Assembly (NCBI RefSeq): GCF_000485595.1
Contig: NW_014577064.1
Span: 529,973-552,311 of the forward strand
Direction of reading: 5' to 3'
From: Priapulus caudatus
Taxonomy: Eukaryota > Priapulida > Priapulimorpha > Priapulimorphida > Priapulidae
DNA: 22,339 nucleotides
Numbering within the stretch: position 1 is the first letter of the stretch; each line of letters begins with the position of its first letter. Below are positions 19,901-22,339 of the stretch, piece after piece. The position numbers and the translations under genes were made by a program. Under the pieces are notes generated by a model. The model was not told the origin of the DNA and made no database searches. It saw only the letters and a program-made list of their open reading frames with translations.

Positions 19901-20484
19901 GGGTATCGAGCTGGTGAGTTAATGCATGCCAGGGTTCTGGTCATCAAACGTGACACTGCTATGAAAGCTTAGATTAAATGAGTGGAGAGTAGAAATGCTT
20001 ATTCAGTGTGTGTGTGTCACAATCTTTCAATGATTTATTAGAACGTTTGCTCGTTAATGGCTCGTTAAGGTTCCGACTGTTTAAATCATAAGTTGAATTG
20101 CAATGATTTGGACATATATGTGGAAAATCTCAGCTAGTTAAAAAATAGGATAAAAATTTCAACCTTAAAGTCTGCGTGACTGACCATTGATTGTCCAGTG
20201 TGGCTAAGTCATCGGCATGGTTACAGTTTTGCCAGCCGGCAGGATGGTCTCTGTCCATGCATCGGCAGCCTCCCAAGTTCTTTGTGTCGGTACTGACGGA
20301 CATCGATGCCGACCGCCATTACTGCGCCTGCCTCACCTTCACCGAGCCCGTTGCCATGCCGACCAGCAAGCCGGACGATGAGGATGCGGAGCGGGATGAT
20401 GGAGGCCTGGTACATGGCGCACTAATGTTTGCACCCAAGTCTCTCGCATTGGTCTCTAGGCTTGACTACTACGAAACCTTCAGG
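7944..20484 (+). CDS. SBF: SET-binding factor (MTMR5/MTMR13 family), first 133 residues, partial
   Basis: SBF1/SBF2 (MTMR5/MTMR13) proteins are large catalytically inactive myotubularin-family pseudophosphatases. They carry an N-terminal DENN module linked to Rab exchange, then GRAM, pseudophosphatase and PH domains, and act on endosomal and phosphoinositide pathways. Exons here: 7944-7998, 19828-19913, 20227-20484, with phases 1 then 0. The joined frame gives the family start ([17 protein letters not shown]), then [12 protein letters not shown] and [10 protein letters not shown], then [27 protein letters not shown] and [19 protein letters not shown], which is most of the upstream DENN domain. 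The ATG has a purine at -3 and is the family's usual start. Intron 1 is 11,829 bp and intron 2 is 313 bp. The rest of the protein (about 1,700 residues in relatives) lies beyond the right edge. SBF1 and SBF2 cannot be told apart from this stretch; invertebrates usually have one gene. Confidence 0.95.
8251..8328. repeat. AGTAAC/ACTAAC hexamer repeat
   Basis: About 13 hexamer units alternating AGTAAC and ACTAAC with one interruption (AATAGTC). On the plus strand, the SBF transcript strand, ACTAAC resembles a branch-point core repeated several times. Confidence 0.85.
8435..8471. repeat. 37-bp palindrome, arms CCCAACAGAGTAGA
   Basis: Arms of 14 bp (8435-8448 and 8458-8471) around TGAGAGTAC. The inner CAGAGTAGA ... 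TCTACTCTG resembles the short palindromic family, but no direct repeat flanks it, so membership is doubtful. Confidence 0.6.
9270..9776. mobile_element. Foldback element, 215-bp inverted arms
   Basis: Left arm 9270-9484 and right arm 9562-9776 are inverted copies with scattered substitutions, around a 77-bp centre. Ends read CGTTTTTCGAGACTA inward. Each arm carries the same small open frame ([15 protein letters not shown]...), a mirror effect and not a protein. No transposase and no clear target duplication. Lies in SBF intron 1. Confidence 0.9.
9927..10245. mobile_element. MITE-like element, about 40-bp imperfect inverted ends
   Basis: Left end GGCCACAATTTAAAAAATAT ... TTTGCCCTTACCCGACC (9927-9966). 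The right end (10205-10245) reads inward GGCCATAATAAAAATATTG ... TTTACCCTCACCCGACC. The roughly 320-bp interior has no coding capacity and two poly-T/poly-A runs. Target duplication not visible. Confidence 0.7.
10246..11636. other. SBF intron 1, no feature supported
   Basis: About 1.4 kb of AT-rich intron with only short unconvincing frames. A 10-bp-arm hairpin (TTTTATAGAT/ATCTATAAAA) lies at about 10706-10741. Confidence 0.5.
11639..11725. repeat. (ACGC)n/(AC)n microsatellite
   Basis: CpG-rich tetranucleotide repeat with AC ends. Alternating purine-pyrimidine sequence, so it can adopt Z-DNA. The stop-free frames in all phases are repeat artefacts. Confidence 0.95.
11726..12640. other. SBF intron 1, no feature supported
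   Basis: A 115-codon plus-strand open frame (11860-12207) has no motif I recognise and no splice or family support. Nothing else seen. Confidence 0.45.
12642..12893. repeat. Diverged direct duplication, about 110-bp copies
   Basis: Two copies (about 12642-12755 and 12781-12893) share in order TTGATTG, GAACTACTGGA, TCAC, AGCTAATCACT, TCTCCATCTAAAC and a TAGACTA-like end. The copies differ by many substitutions and by indels, including extra sequence before AGCTAATCACT in the first copy. Confidence 0.7.
12934..13111. repeat. Polypurine GAG/GAA tract, about 178 bp
   Basis: Plus strand is almost pure purine with a few single pyrimidines. Such tracts can form intramolecular triplexes. The Ser/Pro-rich minus-strand frames are artefacts. 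Confidence 0.9.
13360..13590. repeat. 28-bp G/T-rich minisatellite, block A (regular)
   Basis: Units with core GTTGTGTAGCATGGGTGT. TAGCAT recurs at 13421, 13449, 13477 and 13505 (exactly 28 bp), then at 13538 after a 5-bp insertion and at 13565. More degenerate copies (TAGCGT, TAACGT) extend leftward. Because 28 is not a multiple of 3, the stop-free minus-strand frame cycles through all phases every 84 bp and gives a His/Thr/Pro/Asn-rich 200-residue open frame that is unlikely to be a protein. Confidence 0.93.
13591..14290. other. Unique spacer between minisatellite blocks
   Basis: About 0.7 kb of AT-rich sequence with no gene seen. At 14180-14190 a single arm CAGGAGTAGAT of the short palindromic family appears without its partner, possibly a broken copy. 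Confidence 0.5.
14296..15130. repeat. 28-bp G/T-rich minisatellite, block B (irregular)
   Basis: The same TGTAGCATGG / GTGTGTTGTGGGG motifs as block A continue for about 830 bp, but spacing shifts by 1-3 bases in almost every unit and homopolymer lengths vary, including a run of ten G at about 14704-14713. Either an old array or uncorrected long-read errors. Confidence 0.9.
15570..15630 (+). repeat. Possible tRNA-derived SINE head
   Basis: The stretch GAGCAACACGTTTGACT, GGGAGTCGGA and CCGCGACGACC resembles the middle and 3' part of a tRNA (anticodon-arm-like and T-arm-like segments), as in SINE heads. The boxes are degenerate and no tail or target repeat is clear. Confidence 0.25.
16070..16260. 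promoter_or_regulatory. CpG-rich promoter-like island in SBF intron 1
   Basis: A sharp GC/CpG-rich segment in AT-rich surroundings. It holds a (CCG)n tract (about 16112-16144), a perfect NRF1-type site TGCGCATGCGCG (16212-16223) overlapping a second GCGCATGTGCGC (16205-16216), and a YY1-like AACATGGCGCGG (about 16180-16191). This is the make-up of a TATA-less promoter, perhaps of an alternative SBF first exon or a non-coding transcript. Direction unknown. The poly-Ala and poly-Gly frames come from the CCG repeat. Confidence 0.5.
16261..17098. other. SBF intron 1, no feature supported
   Basis: About 0.8 kb of unique sequence with a nine-G run near 16811. No gene recognised. Confidence 0.45.
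17099..17259. mobile_element. Three tandem short palindromic elements (F, E, C)
   Basis: Elements at 17106-17156 (arms CAGGAGCATATAATGACAA, one mismatch), 17164-17202 (arms CAAGGGTCCATAATAG, three mismatches) and 17210-17252 (arms CAGAAGTAGATAAT, perfect). The same word ATATTAT stands before, between and after them (17099-17105, 17157-17163, 17203-17209, 17253-17259). Confidence 0.85.
17822..17879. repeat. 29-bp perfect tandem duplication
   Basis: Two identical 29-bp units starting GCTGCTGCTGCCTGGACGTT (17822-17850, 17851-17879). Perfect identity suggests a recent duplication. Confidence 0.95.
17909..17970. repeat. (ACACACACGAAC)n 12-bp repeat
   Basis: Five regular 12-bp units. The Cys/Val/Ser-rich minus-strand frame across it is an artefact. 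Confidence 0.95.
17983..18059. mobile_element. Possible small insertion with 9-bp direct repeats
   Basis: AGGGATCAC flanks on both sides (17983-17991, 18051-18059). Inside is an imperfect palindrome, TTACCTCCCTGCAAC (17993-18007) against GTTGCGCTGAGGTAA (18011-18025). A wider 12-bp inverted repeat GTAAACTAGACA (17733-17744 / 18085-18096) encloses the whole region and could be the end of a larger element. Confidence 0.4.
18100..18783. other. SBF intron 1, no feature supported
   Basis: About 0.7 kb without recognisable coding, RNA or repeat features. Confidence 0.45.
18784..18843. mobile_element. Short palindromic element B with 7-bp direct repeats
   Basis: Element 18791-18836 has perfect 20-bp arms (CAGGAGTAGATAATAGAAGA) around CTTTAC. 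ATGTTAT directly abuts both sides (18784-18790, 18837-18843). Confidence 0.88.
19078..19482. mobile_element. Interspersed element with ATACCTCYGCAA inverted ends
   Basis: Ends ATACCTCTGCAA (19078-19089) and TTGCGGAGGTAT (19471-19482) are inverted copies with one mismatch. The interior holds a GGTCGGTCCGTCCGTCTG tract and TTTGTGGCGCGAACTACTTC, a type of sequence I associate with common non-autonomous repeats in invertebrate genomes, though I cannot name the family. No coding capacity. Confidence 0.5.
19828..19913 (+). CDS. SBF: SBF exon 2
   Basis: Two nucleotides completing a split Arg codon, then 28 codons. Acceptor GATGTTTTGCAG before GGAGTGGG; donor GAGCTG|GTGAGT. Encodes [20 protein letters not shown], the best conserved part of the SBF N-terminus (GKIIQRFPQKDW in vertebrates). 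Confidence 0.96.
20227..20484 (+). CDS. SBF: SBF exon 3
   Basis: Eighty-six codons, phase 0. Acceptor GGTTACAG before TTTTGCCAG; donor TTCAGG|GTGAGT. Encodes [30 protein letters not shown], an acidic loop ([11 protein letters not shown]) and [15 protein letters not shown], all matching the uDENN segment of SBF proteins. The acidic loop is the variable part of the family. Confidence 0.96.
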
Positions 20485-21236
20485 GTGAGTGTTGGAGGAT
20501 ATCTTTCCCAGCGCACCTACTCCTTTCCAGTGCCTTATCTCACCCCAGCAGAACTGGTGCTAGCTGTTGTGCAGCCGTGCATGGTCTCAGCCTTGCTACA
20601 CATTCTCCTAGCCTTGCTCTAGGTTTAGGAGAAAGTAAAGTAACTTTGAATTGATAATGATGATGCCATGGGCCAAAACAAGTGAAAGTGTGAGATGGTT
20701 GGTGGGTGGGTGCGTGTGTCTGATAGCCAGCTGGAGGTTTTAATTTGTTGTGTGGATGTGCTATCACACGAGTGTGTATTGTGAAAGGGTCCTGATCTCA
20801 GTTCGCAGTAAATATTTGGATCCTTTTTTCGGTTTCAGTGAATATTTTCATTTCCCACTGAAATTTGTTAATTAAATACCCAAAGAAAGTCGAAGACCAA
20901 AAGGCTCAAAAATCCATATAAAAATGATTGCACGACTCAATACATGGTAAAGAATTGGGTATTTTTACTCTAATGTTTATTGTTTAAAAGGGAATCACGC
21001 ATTACGCTAGATAACTAATCATGACTGATGGTAAAAAGTTATCGTTTTACAATCGTTTCACGCTTCCTGGCAATCATGCTATGCCCCATCAATACTCTCT
21101 TGTGATGGGGGCAGGTTTACTCGTGAGGGCTGTTTACTGATGAACGGCAATATTCCAGGGATAGAACGACCATAATTTAGTAATGCCGTTGAGAGTTTGG
21201 TGGGAGGTGAGTGCATGCTCATCCGAGGGGATTTAC

Positions 21237-21289
21237 AGTAGCAATACTAGCGCTTATAAGCTGTAGCTATACATGCTAGTATTGCTACT
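21237..21289. repeat. 53-bp palindrome, 15-bp perfect arms
   Basis: AGTAGCAATACTAGC (21237-21251) inverted at 21275-21289 around a 23-bp loop. The sequence differs from the CAGGAGTAGATAATA family and there are no flanking direct repeats. Confidence 0.75.
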
Positions 21290-21424
21290 TGGCTGAGATG
21301 GCATACGTTATGATGCAGCCGGGTTTTCCCGAGGTGTGTGATTCACGCGCCAATATCACAGCTAACTGGCGAGACAGTGCCGTATTGAGATTAATGTCGG
21401 AGATAAAGTTTATGCCGCTTAAAT

Positions 21425-21680
21425 AGAAAATGAATGCAGTTGCGCCGAATCGTACGAGCGCGCGAACGTGTCTGGATTTCGGTGAGCAGTGTATGAGTCG
21501 CGTGCGGCGATGAATACGCCTACTGCGTGTACGTATGTATGTTCTCAGTGACGTGGCGTGCATACATGTAGAGAGTCGTTCACTGTACGCCCTGCACATG
21601 GCGAGAGCGTAGTATAAACGAGAGCGTAGCCGCGATGAAACGCCGCTCGACCGCCGGCGGCAGACCCAGAGTCAGATTTC
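21425..21680. promoter_or_regulatory. CpG-rich segment in SBF intron 3
   Basis: CpG dinucleotides are dense here (for example GAGCGCGCGAACG, GTGCGGCG, CGCCGCTCGACCGCCGGCGG) compared with the surrounding intron. It could be a second internal promoter or enhancer, or part of a GC-rich repeat. No clear core elements seen. Confidence 0.3.
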
Positions 21681-21903
21681 ACGCTGACATATTGAAGGCC
21701 ACGTCTGTAGGGTTACATAGCAGCTAGCAGTAGATTGCATCTGCTTGCAGCTGTTGTCGTCTGTGCTCTCGTTTGTGAAACCGAAAGTTGACATTTATTG
21801 AGGGAGTGATATAGAATTATGTTCTATATAAGCTTTCGTGGCACAGTTATCTTCGTGTGGGTCAAAGTTATGTTTATCAATGTCGACAAAGTTGTGAGTT
21901 TGG

Positions 21904-21974
21904 CACTTGTCAAGAGTAGATAATAATTTACTATGTTAATAAGATAATGTGTTATTATCTACTCTTGCACTTGT
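21904..21974. mobile_element. Short palindromic element D with 7-bp direct repeats
   Basis: Element 21911-21967 has perfect 16-bp arms (CAAGAGTAGATAATAA) around a 25-bp AT-rich centre. CACTTGT directly abuts both sides (21904-21910, 21968-21974). Confidence 0.87.
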
Positions 21975-22142
21975 GTAATCACTGCCCACCTATACAGGTA
22001 AAGCAAATACGCTTTTATTTGTATATTCATTGATACGGTTTAGATTGGTTGCAGAGCGGTCCATTTGCACATTTACCTATTGATATGGATTGTCTACTCA
22101 TCAACATAGCTTCCCTACACTACAACATGCATAGCAACGCAT

Positions 22143-22339
22143 TCTGTAGCATGGTGTAGGAAGGTAGGGGTGGTGTTGGAAGGTAGCACATGGGGTAGGA
22201 GGGTAGGGGTGGTGTCAGAAGGTAGCAGATGGTGTAGGAGGGTAGGGGGTGGTGTCGTAAGGTAGCAGATGGTGTAGGAGGGTAGGGGGTTGTGTCGGAA
22301 GGTAGCAGATGGTGTAGGAAGGTAGGGGGTGGTGTCGGA
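22143..22339. repeat. 40-bp G-rich minisatellite, cut by window edge
   Basis: Units of 40 bp (GGTAGCAGATGGTGTAGGAG then GGTAGGGGGTGGTGTCGGAA) in phase at 22221, 22261 and 22301, with more diverged copies to the left. Several runs of three to five G per unit. The array continues past the window end. Confidence 0.93.

Larger units (their letters stand above)
20485..22142. other. SBF intron 3, no further exon seen
   Basis: I looked for the next conserved SBF block (ACLGLIYTVYVDS in relatives) and did not find it, so exon 4 lies beyond the window. Short palindromes and a CpG-rich segment are listed separately. Confidence 0.6.

Overview
The window is animal nuclear DNA: GT-AG split genes, long introns and abundant simple repeats and small inverted-repeat elements. 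Both recognisable genes (Rad1 and an SBF/MTMR5-13 homologue) are animal genes with invertebrate-like divergence, so an invertebrate metazoan is most likely. I cannot name the phylum or species from the sequence alone.

Layout. 1-2568 is 3' flank with a 21-bp minisatellite at the left edge and no gene I can support. 2569-7771 (minus strand) is a complete RAD1 gene of seven coding exons. It encodes a 278-residue Rad1, the clamp subunit of the Rad9-Rad1-Hus1 DNA-damage checkpoint complex. 7772-7943 is a 172-bp gap between two divergent start codons and very probably holds a bidirectional promoter. 7944 onward (plus strand) is the 5' end of an SBF (SET-binding factor, MTMR5/MTMR13) gene. Its first three coding exons (7944-7998, 19828-19913, 20227-20484) give the first 133 residues, most of the upstream DENN domain, and the gene runs off the right edge. 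Its 11.8-kb first intron carries most of the repeats, a CpG-rich promoter-like segment near 16.1 kb and several terminal-inverted-repeat elements.

The two genes share a promoter region but have no obvious shared pathway: one acts in nuclear checkpoint signalling, the other in membrane traffic and phosphoinositide biology. Three observations deserve most attention. First, a 34-bp minisatellite in RAD1 is made of copies of the exon 5/intron 5 junction and so repeats a strong splice donor four times. Second, there is a dispersed family of 25-57-bp palindromes, each flanked by a 7-8-bp direct repeat. Their arms differ between copies, yet in most copies the two arms still match each other. Third, three of these palindromes sit head to tail, separated by the same 7-bp target word ATATTAT.

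All assignments come from reading the sequence and from remembered family features; no alignment or database search was run.
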